Of a stretch of 64,000 nt of DNA, positions 45,932 to 54,424 are shown one piece after another. A program made the position numbers and the translations under genes. The stretch comes from Flavobacterium gillisiae (GTDB taxonomy: Bacteria > Bacteroidota > Bacteroidia > Flavobacteriales > Flavobacteriaceae): contig NZ_FNRD01000005.1 in assembly GCF_900107635.1 (NCBI RefSeq), positions 1 to 64,000 of the forward strand, in the 5' to 3' direction. Numbering within the stretch: the first letter of the stretch is position 1; the number at the start of each line of letters is the position of its first letter. Under the pieces are notes generated by a model that was not told the origin of the DNA, did no database searches, and was given only the letters and a program-made list of their open reading frames with translations.

Positions 45932-48190
45932 TTAGAATGCAATAGACGCAGCAAGACAACTGTCAGGAATGTCAAATGCATTTACTAAGGAAACAGCATC
46001 GGGTCTAATTTCCCAACAAAGTTGATTGACCATCTTTCGTATGGCTTTTGTTTTTACAGCTTCCATATAACCATCCTCAAGATACCAACCTTTATTTTTT
46101 TCAATCTGAGAAAGTGCATACAATTGATATAATTTCAACAGCACTTCCTTGCAGTTTTTGTCCTCAATGGCTTGTATGGCTTCTTGAAATTGCTCTAATA
46201 CAACTCGTTCTAGGTAAGCTTGAGCAACATCTATCATTTGATGCTGTATAATATTATATGCATCATAAGGATCTAGTCCGCTATCAATTAGTTTTTTTAT
46301 TCGTTTTGCCGCAGAAGCCAAAGTTGTTTTTTCTCGGTATTGAAAAGCCTCCAAATGAAATTCCTCATTGATTAAATGCAATTCATCCGTTTTCCTGGTT
46401 ATAATTGGATTCTTTTCAGAAATATAGGTTTTGGTATTCTCATAAACATAATTAATCATTCCCATTGCATCCATATGCCCAAATGATTTTCGGAATTCTG
46501 ACAAACGGTTTTTGGCAACCAATTGCATCAATACGGTATTGTCACCTTCAAAAGTAGTATAGATTTCAGTATCATTTTTTAAAGCATCAATTCGATTTTC
46601 AGATAAATAACCTTTACCACCACAAGCTTCGCGACATTCCTGTAAAATGGCAGTTGTACTCCAAGTAGAGTAGGCCTTCATACCCGCAGCGAGAGCTTCA
46701 ATTTCAGGCATTTCAGATTCACTTTTATTAATGAAACGCTGCGTAACGTATTGTAGCGCAAAATGTATTGCATATGTTTTTGCTAGCAATGGAAGGAGTC
46801 TGCGTTGATGAATTCGGTAATTTAAGATTGGAACTTCAGAACCACCTTCAGGACCAAATTGTCTCCGCTGATCGCTATATCTAATTGCAATTGTTAAACC
46901 AGATTTGGCTGCAGCCAATGCAGATCTAGGGATCCCAATTCGGCCACCAACCAAAGTTCCTAACATAGTAAAAAAGCGTCTGTTATCACTTGGAATCGGA
47001 CTTTCAAATTCTCCTTTATCAGTAACAGAAGCAAAACGATCGAGCATGTTTTCTTTTGGAATTACTACGTTTTCAAATCGAATTGTCCCATTATCAACGC
47101 CATTAAGTCCCATCTTAAGTCCACAATCACCTATAGTAACTCCTTTTAGAATTGTATTATTGGCATCACGAAGCGGAACGATAAACGCATTAACGCCATA
47201 ATCAGTTTCGTCAATGATTAATTTAGCAAATACCGTAGCCATCTGACCGTGTATAGCGGCGTTTCCAATATATTCTTTTTGCGCCTTCTCATGTGGTGTA
47301 TGAATGGTAAATGTTTGGTTTTTATGACTATATGTTGCCGTTGTTTCGATTCCTTTCACATTCGAACCGTGATTTGTTTCTGTCATTGCAAAACAGCCAG
47401 GGAGTTGAAGTGTGCCAATATTTTTTAAGTACTTACTGTAATGTTTCTCGGTACCAAGAGATTGAATACTCATTCCCCAAAGTCCAAATTGTACGCCAAA
47501 CTTGATAACTAAGCTTAAATCGTGGTAACTCAATGTTTCCATTATTGCAAAATAATCTTGAATATTATCACCACCTCCATATTCTTTTGGATACGCCATA
47601 TTTCCTAGTTTTTCTTTTGCAAGAATTTTACACCAGTCAAAGACTTTTTCCCGATATACAGCAGTGTCCGTGGAAGTTTCATAGGCAAACTCAGGTCGGC
47701 TTATAATAGTTTTTACTTTTTTAATAATTTCGCCTTGCTTTCCATCCAGAATTTGAGTTAGTTTTTCTATTTCAAACCTATTGCTAGTGTGATAATTTGA
47801 AGTAAAGGTATTTGCAATTGTTTTGAAATCACCCATTGCTTCCTCGCCTGAAATTCCTAAATCATTTTCAAGTTTTGCAAAAGCAGGTTTAAGATTGCTG
47901 ATGGTTCGATCATTTTCAGAAAGTAAGACTGAAATATCAAAAATGGATTTTATTAAAGGGTTTTCCTGAAGAATAATTTCAATTTCAGATTTCCAATTAG
48001 CCACGACTTCTCTAGATGGAGGGGATGCAATAGCAATTTTTGAAAGAAGAGATGCTTGTTCCTCTTTAGAAAGCCAGTTCTGGGAAATGATAAATTTTTG
48101 TAAAGTCACGAATTCTTTTTGGCTCAAGAGATCATCAGACCACACAAGGTAAAAAAGGGGTGTAAACGCTTTAAGTTTTGAATTTCCCAT
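45932..48190 (-). CDS. Acyl-CoA dehydrogenase / acyl-CoA oxidase-like flavoprotein
   Basis: A 752-residue flavoprotein, longer than standard ~380-residue dehydrogenases. The central part shows GCFAMTETNHGSNVKGIET (acyl-CoA/FAD site) and RRQFGPEGGSEVPILNYR. The substrate-side block LQECREACGGKGYLSENRID is followed by a long helical C-terminal region, as in acyl-CoA oxidases. It probably acts in fatty-acid beta-oxidation. The N-terminal ~130 residues are an extra domain without a recognised motif. Confidence 0.85.
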   Translation of the reverse strand: MGNSKLKAFTPLFYLVWSDDLLSQKEFVTLQKFIISQNWLSKEEQASLLSKIAIASPPSREVVANWKSEIEIILQENPLIKSIFDISVLLSENDRTISNLKPAFAKLENDLGISGEEAMGDFKTIANTFTSNYHTSNRFEIEKLTQILDGKQGEIIKKVKTIISRPEFAYETSTDTAVYREKVFDWCKILAKEKLGNMAYPKEYGGGDNIQDYFAIMETLSYHDLSLVIKFGVQFGLWGMSIQSLGTEKHYSKYLKNIGTLQLPGCFAMTETNHGSNVKGIETTATYSHKNQTFTIHTPHEKAQKEYIGNAAIHGQMATVFAKLIIDETDYGVNAFIVPLRDANNTILKGVTIGDCGLKMGLNGVDNGTIRFENVVIPKENMLDRFASVTDKGEFESPIPSDNRRFFTMLGTLVGGRIGIPRSALAAAKSGLTIAIRYSDQRRQFGPEGGSEVPILNYRIHQRRLLPLLAKTYAIHFALQYVTQRFINKSESEMPEIEALAAGMKAYSTWSTTAILQECREACGGKGYLSENRIDALKNDTEIYTTFEGDNTVLMQLVAKNRLSEFRKSFGHMDAMGMINYVYENTKTYISEKNPIITRKTDELHLINEEFHLEAFQYREKTTLASAAKRIKKLIDSGLDPYDAYNIIQHQMIDVAQAYLERVVLEQFQEAIQAIEDKNCKEVLLKLYQLYALSQIEKNKGWYLEDGYMEAVKTKAIRKMVNQLCWEIRPDAVSLVNAFDIPDSCLAASIAF

Positions 48191-48353
48191 AATGAATTGA
48201 ATTACGTTTTAAAACTTCTTCAAGATAGCGAAATTTAACTATTGAAAATGAAAACCAAATAGAAAATAGATGATCTTCATAATGGCTAAGTTCAAACGTC
48301 CTTTTTAACTTCCTATTAGTATTTCATTGTGCCAAAACAAATAATACAATCCT

Positions 48354-48361
48354 TACTTTTG
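48354..48361 (+). promoter_or_regulatory. Putative -7 box of the luciferase-like oxidoreductase gene
   Basis: TACTTTTG matches TAnnTTTG and lies 24 bases before the ATG. The nearest upstream TTG (48327-48329) is 24 bases away, slightly beyond the usual spacing. Confidence 0.4.
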
Positions 48362-48385
48362 TTGTTACAATAAGAAATGTAATTC

Positions 48386-49387
48386 ATGAATAAAAATAAT
48401 CTCTCCCAAACAAAAATATCAGTTTTAGACCTCGCAATAGTTAGAGATGGAGGTAATGCAGCGGATACTTTTAAAAACAGTCTTGATCTTGCTCAGCATG
48501 TTGAAAAATGGGGCTACGAACGGTTTTGGTTAGCAGAACATCACAATATGCCGGGAATAGCGAGTAGCGCAACTTCAATTTTAATTGGACATATTGCAGC
48601 AGGAACAATTACTTTAAGAGTAGGTTCGGGTGGTATTATGCTGCCAAATCACGCACCTCTAATCGTAGCCGAGCAATTTGGAACACTAGCCACACTTTTT
48701 CCTAACCGAATTGATTTAGGATTAGGTCGTGCTCCCGGAACGGATCAATTTACGGCAGCAGCTTTGAATAGAGATGCACATGCAGCTCAGGAGTTCCCTG
48801 CTAATGTGGAAGAACTACAACTGTATTTTTCTGAAGGGAATAAAAAAGGACGTGTTCGCGCTATTCCAGGTGAAGGATTAGATATCCCAATCTGGATTTT
48901 AGGCTCGAGTACTGACAGCGCCTATTTAGCAGCCGCTAAAGGACTACCGTATGCTTTTGCAAGTCATTTTGCCCCTGCGCAATTACTAACAGCCCTATCG
49001 ATATACCGTAATAATTTTCAGCCTTCGGAACAATTAAAAGAACCTTATGTGATTGCTTGTGTCAATGTAATTGCAGCTGATACTGATCAAGAGGCAGCGC
49101 GATTAGCGACTTCTTTTAAGAGATTATTCCTCGGAATTATAACAGGAAACAGACAGCAGCTTAAAGAAGCGGTTGATCCTGGCGAAGGTTTTATGGATCC
49201 AATGGAAGAAGCGGCATTGCAACAAATGATTGCGTATACTTTTATAGGCGGTCCAGAAAAAGTAAAAAAAGAATTAGACTATTTTCTTGAAAAAACCAAA
49301 GTCGATGAATTAATGGTAGCATCTGCTATATATGATCATCAAGCTAGACTTCATTCCTATGAGATTTTGGGACAATTAAAAATCTAA
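48386..49387 (+). CDS. LLM-class flavin-dependent oxidoreductase (MsnO8-like)
   Basis: A 333-residue bacterial-luciferase-like TIM barrel. [20 protein letters not shown] and [20 protein letters not shown] are flavin-site blocks, [20 protein letters not shown] is a family hallmark, and [20 protein letters not shown] follows. The substrate is not evident. It faces the transglutaminase gene with an 8-base convergent gap. Confidence 0.87.
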   Translation: MNKNNLSQTKISVLDLAIVRDGGNAADTFKNSLDLAQHVEKWGYERFWLAEHHNMPGIASSATSILIGHIAAGTITLRVGSGGIMLPNHAPLIVAEQFGTLATLFPNRIDLGLGRAPGTDQFTAAALNRDAHAAQEFPANVEELQLYFSEGNKKGRVRAIPGEGLDIPIWILGSSTDSAYLAAAKGLPYAFASHFAPAQLLTALSIYRNNFQPSEQLKEPYVIACVNVIAADTDQEAARLATSFKRLFLGIITGNRQQLKEAVDPGEGFMDPMEEAALQQMIAYTFIGGPEKVKKELDYFLEKTKVDELMVASAIYDHQARLHSYEILGQLKI

Positions 49388-49394
49388 ATTAAAC

Positions 49395-50327
49395 TTAGTA
49401 GAGTGTGAGGGCACCTAGTATTTCTTCGGAAAGGAAAGGCCCTCCAGGATATTTAGCGGTATAATCAAGGTTAAGCCAAACTTGACCGCGTTCATCAATA
49501 TGATAGTGAAGCTGCTTTTGATAGCTTTCCTTTTCAAACAGTACGTTTTTAATCAAGTAATTCACGGTTTCCAGATCATTTAGAGTACCGATTAGAATTT
49601 CGGGGTAAATGTGTCCTTTAGTATGAATGAGTCGTGGAGTTCCTCCTATGGCTCGTACAGCGGCGGCCATCAAAATAGAATGGTCGTCACAATCTCCCGA
49701 AAAATACCCCAAAGATTCACTTGCGGTTGCAATATAGTCTCCGTCTTTTGGGTCACTTACATAATTCCAACGGCTGTTTATTTCCTTAAACACAGCAAAA
49801 CATTGAATGATTGTTCTGTAATCTGAATAACCTTTTATGTTTTTGAAGTGCTTTGAAGTAGCCATAATGGCAAAATTTCGCACTCGGGGGTTTTCATACT
49901 CAATAGCACTTATAATTTTAGATTTATTGGGAAATGGCAGCAGTTTCGCAATGATGATATCTTGCGGGTTTGGATTATCAGACATGGTATACAACATCGA
50001 ATCATAATCTTCATAAACACTGTTGAAACCATAATTTCCAGATGCGGTGCCATAAAACAAAACTAAAATGTATAAGAAGATACATATTATAATGATGGTC
50101 CTTAAAAGTCTTAATACCAATTGTATTGCTACAATTATCAGCAAAAACAAAAGGATTCGGTCAAGATTAAAAAACCAGTTTAGCTCAATTAAATTCTGAT
50201 GGGCAATTATGAAAAGAGGAATCGCAATTAAAATATTCATAACAAAAATGATAACGTCATCCCAGGGTTTTTTAACCCGAAGTTTTTGTGTAAAATTTTT
50301 AAATGAAATATTTTTAATGTTTATCAT
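49395..50327 (-). CDS. Membrane-anchored transglutaminase-like protein
   Basis: About 310 residues. Two or three hydrophobic spans (about 25-100) are followed by a transglutaminase-like cysteine-protease domain. YFSGDCDDHSILMAAAVRAI holds the catalytic Cys and LIHTKGHIYPEI the His. The ATG at 50327 (MINIKN) is preferred over 50345 because it fits a short spacing from the upstream stop. Activity, protease or cross-linker, is unknown. Confidence 0.78.
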   Translation of the reverse strand: MINIKNISFKNFTQKLRVKKPWDDVIIFVMNILIAIPLFIIAHQNLIELNWFFNLDRILLFLLIIVAIQLVLRLLRTIIIICIFLYILVLFYGTASGNYGFNSVYEDYDSMLYTMSDNPNPQDIIIAKLLPFPNKSKIISAIEYENPRVRNFAIMATSKHFKNIKGYSDYRTIIQCFAVFKEINSRWNYVSDPKDGDYIATASESLGYFSGDCDDHSILMAAAVRAIGGTPRLIHTKGHIYPEILIGTLNDLETVNYLIKNVLFEKESYQKQLHYHIDERGQVWLNLDYTAKYPGGPFLSEEILGALTLY

Positions 50328-50349
50328 AGTGCCACCAACAATCAAAAAA

Positions 50350-51201
50350 CTAGAGTAGTTTTACAATTTCATCAAAAGTACCTATTTTATCAATGATTTT
50401 CAGTTGAAATAGTTGATTTTGAACATTGTTTAACATTTTTGTTGTTAATGGTTTTTCTGACCATTGAGTTAATGATAACCATTCTTGAATATCTTCTGTT
50501 TTTTGGTTGTAATTAGCGGCTAAAGTTTTGTCAATATTGGGAATGTCTTTGAAACTTTTGGTTGTTTCATTGATACAGCTCAAGATGTCTTTAATCGCCT
50601 CAGGATTATTTTTCAATATTTCATCACGAACAGCAATTACAAAACAAGGCCAAGGTGTTGGACAATCTGCAATTCGTCTGAAAATTCCTTTGTCGACTAA
50701 TGGTTTAGTCATAAAACGTTCCCACATAAAGTAATCAGCAGTTCCCGCGGTCAAAGCTTCGACAGCTCCATCAATGGTATTTACAATTTCAAACTGAAGG
50801 TTGTCTGTTTCCCATCCTTGATTATTGGCATTTACGTACGCCATTAATTGAGAACCGGAACCCAAACGAGAAATAGCTGCTTTGGTGTTTTCTAAATCGG
50901 AAAGGGTTTTGTAATTGGACTTTGCCGCTACGTGAATACCCCATATTAAAGGCGATTGCACATAAACCTGTACAATTTTACTTGGGTTTCCGGCAACGAT
51001 ATCTTTTACAATACCTTCCGTGAGTATTACTGCAATATCAGTCTCTCCATCACGTAGCATCTGACACATTTTTCCGGTCCCTTCAGGAACATCAGTCCAT
51101 TGTAAATCAATATTATTGGCTTCAAAATCGCCTTTTTCTATGGATAGGTGCCAAGGTAAATTGAAATGTTCCGGTACTCCAGCTATTTTTATTATTTTCA
51201 T
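50350..51201 (-). CDS. Periplasmic-binding-like protein without signal peptide
   Basis: A 283-residue type II substrate-binding fold similar to the NMT1/SsuA/ThiY class. It starts MKIIKIAGVPEHFNLPWHLS and contains GKMCQMLRDGETDIAVILTE and AAISRLGSGSQLMAYVN. No signal peptide, lipobox or permease neighbour is present, so it may be a cytoplasmic enzyme or sensor rather than a transporter subunit. Its ATG overlaps the stop of the upstream GNAT gene by four bases, so the two are co-translated. Confidence 0.75.
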   Translation of the reverse strand: MKIIKIAGVPEHFNLPWHLSIEKGDFEANNIDLQWTDVPEGTGKMCQMLRDGETDIAVILTEGIVKDIVAGNPSKIVQVYVQSPLIWGIHVAAKSNYKTLSDLENTKAAISRLGSGSQLMAYVNANNQGWETDNLQFEIVNTIDGAVEALTAGTADYFMWERFMTKPLVDKGIFRRIADCPTPWPCFVIAVRDEILKNNPEAIKDILSCINETTKSFKDIPNIDKTLAANYNQKTEDIQEWLSLTQWSEKPLTTKMLNNVQNQLFQLKIIDKIGTFDEIVKLL

Positions 51202-51731
51202 TTTAGATAGTCTTTTTTGTCTAATTCATACCAAACGCAAGGGATGTCATGATGACTATATTCAGAAACTAAGCGCAAGCCAATTTTATCCAAAATTCTT
51301 CTGGAACCAACATTTTTAATATGTGCGGATGCATAAATAGTTTGAATATTCATTTTCATAAATCCATGATGCAGCCAAGCTTTTGCCGCTTCATAACCAT
51401 AGCCTCTTCCCCAAAATTCTTCTCTCAATCGATACCCAATTTCGTAGAAATTAAGATGGTCGTTTTCCGGTTCCGTGATGAACTTTATACCCGCCCAACC
51501 AATAAACGCATTCGTTTCTTTTAGTATAACAGCATACCGACCAATAGCGTTTTGAATATATTGAATCCTGAGGTTTTCTATATAATCCATTGATTGTTCG
51601 ATAGAGCGCACGGGATTGTTGCCCAAATACAAATGTACATTTGGATTAGAATCCAAAAGAAACATTCCTTCGGCATCGGAAGGAATGATCTCTCTTAGGA
51701 TTAAACGTTCGGTTTCTATTCTTATATTCAT
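51198..51731 (-). CDS. GNAT-family N-acetyltransferase
   Basis: A 177-residue RimJ/RimL-like acetyltransferase. RIETERLILREIIPSDAEGM opens it, YRLREEFWGRGYGYEAAKAW is the acetyl-CoA loop, and IYASAHIKNVGSRRILDKIG is the terminal block. The acceptor substrate is unknown. It is coupled by overlap to the binding-protein-like gene. Confidence 0.85.
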   Translation of the reverse strand: MNIRIETERLILREIIPSDAEGMFLLDSNPNVHLYLGNNPVRSIEQSMDYIENLRIQYIQNAIGRYAVILKETNAFIGWAGIKFITEPENDHLNFYEIGYRLREEFWGRGYGYEAAKAWLHHGFMKMNIQTIYASAHIKNVGSRRILDKIGLRLVSEYSHHDIPCVWYELDKKDYLK

Positions 51732-51861
51732 CTTACAATGAGTTCCTGTTTGTACTATATATTATAGCCCCGATAGAAGTGGAAATCCTTTTTTGAGGTT
51801 TTTACCGAAAAAAGATTGCAATCTCGTCTTTGGACGAGACGGGAAATAGCTCCTAAATCAA

Positions 51862-52731
51862 TTAGTTTTTAGACAATTTGTCCAAAGTATAAGCAATCAG
51901 TTCGTCTACCGCTTTGTATGGGTCTTCACTAAAAGTTCCCGAAGCACGATTAGCGATAATGGCATTCAGCGATAAGGCGTTGTGACCTAAAAGCGCCGAA
52001 AGTCCATAGATTGCTGCCGTTTCCATTTCGAGATTAGTGATTCTGTTGTCTTCGAATTTAAAATTATCCATTTTAGAATTTAAATTCTCATCTTGAATAT
52101 TCAAACGCAATACACGACCTTGTGGGCCATAAAAACCTCCTGCAGTAGCTGTGATTCCTTTGTGCATTTTGTCGCTTTCGATAATTTTTTCCAGTGTTTC
52201 TGAACAGGCAATTACGTAAGGCTTTCCTTTGCGCACATCCCAATTAGTATGTTTCACAAAAGCGTCTTCCATCGCTAGGTTTGACACTTCATCAATAAGA
52301 TAGGAGCGAAGCATGTTGTCTAAGCCTAGTCCAAATTTAGACATCACAAAACTATCCACTGGAATATCAGCGTGTAAAGATCCTGAGGTTCCAATTCGGA
52401 TGATATTTAGCGAAGTCAGCTTTTCTTTTGGTTTGCGGGTTTCTAGATCAATATTTACCAAGGCATCCAATTCATTGATTACGATATCAATATTGTCAGG
52501 ACCTATTCCTGTGGACATTACCGTTATTCTTTTGCCTTTGAACATTCCCGTTTGGGTTTTGAATTCTCTTTTTTGAGTCGAAAATTCGATGCTGTCAAAG
52601 AATTGTGTGATTTTTTCCACACGATTTTGATCACCCACAAAGATGATGTCATGAGCAATATGTTCCGGTTTTAGATTCAAGTGGTATACACTTCCGTCCG
52701 GATTTAATATTAATTCTGATGATTGTATCAT
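51862..52731 (-). CDS. Nucleoside phosphorylase (PNP/UDP family 1)
   Basis: A 289-residue phosphorylase. FVGDQNRVEKITQFF, TVMSTGIGPDNIDIVINELD and NIIRIGTSGSLHADIPVDSF are the phosphate and ribose blocks, and NLEMETAAIYGLSALLGH holds the family Met-Glu that binds ribose. It most resembles uridine phosphorylases but could accept other nucleosides. Salvage of nucleosides is the inferred role. Confidence 0.85.
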   Translation of the reverse strand: MIQSSELILNPDGSVYHLNLKPEHIAHDIIFVGDQNRVEKITQFFDSIEFSTQKREFKTQTGMFKGKRITVMSTGIGPDNIDIVINELDALVNIDLETRKPKEKLTSLNIIRIGTSGSLHADIPVDSFVMSKFGLGLDNMLRSYLIDEVSNLAMEDAFVKHTNWDVRKGKPYVIACSETLEKIIESDKMHKGITATAGGFYGPQGRVLRLNIQDENLNSKMDNFKFEDNRITNLEMETAAIYGLSALLGHNALSLNAIIANRASGTFSEDPYKAVDELIAYTLDKLSKN

Positions 52732-52748
52732 ATGTTTTTACTTTTTTT

Positions 52749-52860
52749 CCTCACCCCAGCCCTCTCCAAAGGAGAGGGAGCCAGTGCCGGATTTAGATTG
52801 CAATTTTATTTATACCGTTTTGGTTCCTCCTTTTCGGGGAGGCTAGGAGGGGATTATCCT
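52749..52860. repeat. Two intergenic palindromic repeats
   Basis: CCCTCTCCAAAGGAGAGGG within 52749-52780, preceded by CCTCACCCCAG, forms a strong hairpin. CCTCCTTTTCGGGGAGG followed by CTAGGAGGGG (about 52825-52855) forms a second. Both have the look of dispersed GC-rich palindromes found between flavobacterial genes. Confidence 0.6.
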
Positions 52861-53183
52861 CCCACACGTTTTACTTTGAAGCCTTTAACCTTTAATATTT
52901 CCATGATCTTATCGCGGTAATCTCCTTGAATGATAATGGAATCGTCTTTAAAAGTGCCGCCAACGCTTAACTTGGTTTTGATTTCTTTGGCAAGAATTTT
53001 AAAATCGGCGTCTGAACCTTCGTAACCTTCAATTATGGTAGTGGCTTTTCCTTTTCTTTTTTCGAATTTGCAAATCATGGGCTCTTTTTGAACGTATAAT
53101 TCATGGGCAACTTCTTCCGCAGCTTCTACGGGAGCCGGTTCGTGATTTGGAAAAAGATTTTTTAATTGGTCTTGTAAGTCCAT
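52854..53183 (-). CDS. SUI1/YciH-type translation initiation factor-like protein
   Basis: About 109 residues from the ATG at 53183 (MDLQDQLKNLFPNHEP). The SUI1 fold covers about 35-105, with MICKFEKRKGKATTIIEGYE, ILAKEIKTKLSVGGTFKDDS and IIIQGDYRDKIMEILKVKGF. It is the bacterial eIF1-like YciH group. A longer frame to 53255 is read from repeat DNA and is not believable as start. Confidence 0.87.
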   Translation of the reverse strand: MDLQDQLKNLFPNHEPAPVEAAEEVAHELYVQKEPMICKFEKRKGKATTIIEGYEGSDADFKILAKEIKTKLSVGGTFKDDSIIIQGDYRDKIMEILKVKGFKVKRVGG

Positions 53184-53185
53184 AA

Positions 53186-53300
53186 TTTTTAATTTAAATT
53201 CCAAATATTTTAAATTCCAAATCCCAATTTCAGGATTGGGTAAAAAAAAATCCAAATCCCAATGTAAATTTATTGGAATTTGGAATTTATTTTTTGGAAT
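53186..53300. repeat. AT-rich TTCCAAAT repeat cluster
   Basis: Copies of AAATTCCAAAT (53199-53222 region) and their complements TTTGGAATTT (about 53270-53300) surround CCCAATTTCAGGATTGGG. The stretch can fold as a large imperfect hairpin and resembles dispersed flavobacterial intergenic repeats. Confidence 0.55.
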
Positions 53301-54251
53301 TTATTTTTTAATTAATCCTAAATCTACTAACCGTTCGTATAAATAGTCACCAGCGGTAATATCTTCAAACTGTTTCGGGTTTTCTGCATCAATACAGTTT
53401 TCTAAACAATTTAATGGCATGTCACTCACAGGATGCATAAAAAACGGCACTGAATATCTTGAAGTTCCCCATAATTCTCTTGGTGGGTTAACCACTTGGT
53501 GAATAGTTGACTTCAATTTATTGTTGGTGTGGCGCGATAACATATCGCCCACATTAATTACCAATTCATCCGGTTGAGCAATGGCATCAATCCATTCGCC
53601 TTTGTGGTTTTGAACCTGTAATCCTTTTCCTTGAGCTCCCATTAACAGGGTTATCAAGTTGATATCACCATGAGCAGCGGCGCGAAGGGCGTTTGCTGGC
53701 TCTGAGGTAATAGGTGGGTAATGGATAGGTCTTAAGATCGAATTTCCATCTTTGGCATAATTGTCAAAATAGAATTCGTCCAAACCTAAACGCAAAGCTA
53801 AAGCTCTCAATACATAAACACCAGTTTTTTCCAGCATTTGATAAGCTTCTTTACCTACGCTATTGAAACGAGGTAATTCTTTAACTTCTACATTTTCGGG
53901 GTATTCTGAAGCGTATTTTGAATTTTCGCTCACATACTGACCAAAATGCCAAAATTCTTTCAAATCTCCCTCTTTTCTTCCTTTGGCATGTTCTGTTCCA
54001 AAAGAAACATAGCCTCTTTGCCCTCCAATTCCTGGGATTTCGTAGCTATGTTTAGTTTCCAATGGTAAAGCGAAAAAATTTCTTATTTCACCGTACAATT
54101 CTTCTACCAATTGATCATCTAAAAAGTGACCTTTTAGTGCTACGAAGCCAATATCTTCAAATGCACTTCCGATTTCATTTACAAATTTTTGTTTACGTTT
54201 CGGGTCGTCCGAAAGGAAATCACGCAAGTCAACACTAGGAATGTTTTGCAT
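53301..54251 (-). CDS. Isopenicillin-N-synthase-like 2OG-Fe(II) oxygenase
   Basis: A 316-residue non-haem iron oxygenase. The N-terminal DIOX_N part is VDLRDFLSDDPKRKQKFVNE. The iron triad is in AAHGDINLITLLMG (H-x-D) and KSTIHQVVNP (second His), and SRYSVPFFMHP holds the 2-oxoglutarate-binding Arg-x-Ser. The substrate is unknown, and there is no antibiotic cluster around it. Confidence 0.86.
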   Translation of the reverse strand: MQNIPSVDLRDFLSDDPKRKQKFVNEIGSAFEDIGFVALKGHFLDDQLVEELYGEIRNFFALPLETKHSYEIPGIGGQRGYVSFGTEHAKGRKEGDLKEFWHFGQYVSENSKYASEYPENVEVKELPRFNSVGKEAYQMLEKTGVYVLRALALRLGLDEFYFDNYAKDGNSILRPIHYPPITSEPANALRAAAHGDINLITLLMGAQGKGLQVQNHKGEWIDAIAQPDELVINVGDMLSRHTNNKLKSTIHQVVNPPRELWGTSRYSVPFFMHPVSDMPLNCLENCIDAENPKQFEDITAGDYLYERLVDLGLIKK

Positions 54252-54424
54252 ATTATACTTATTTTTTAATAACTTACAAGGCGTTAAAAGCCTTGCTCAG
54301 ACAAATATATTAAATAATTTTTTAATAGAATTTTAAATGATAAAAACAAGGTAAAAAAATATAACAAATTTAACCAAAACTGTTATATTTTTTTATCTTT
54401 GAATCGCGTAATAAAGCCAATAAA

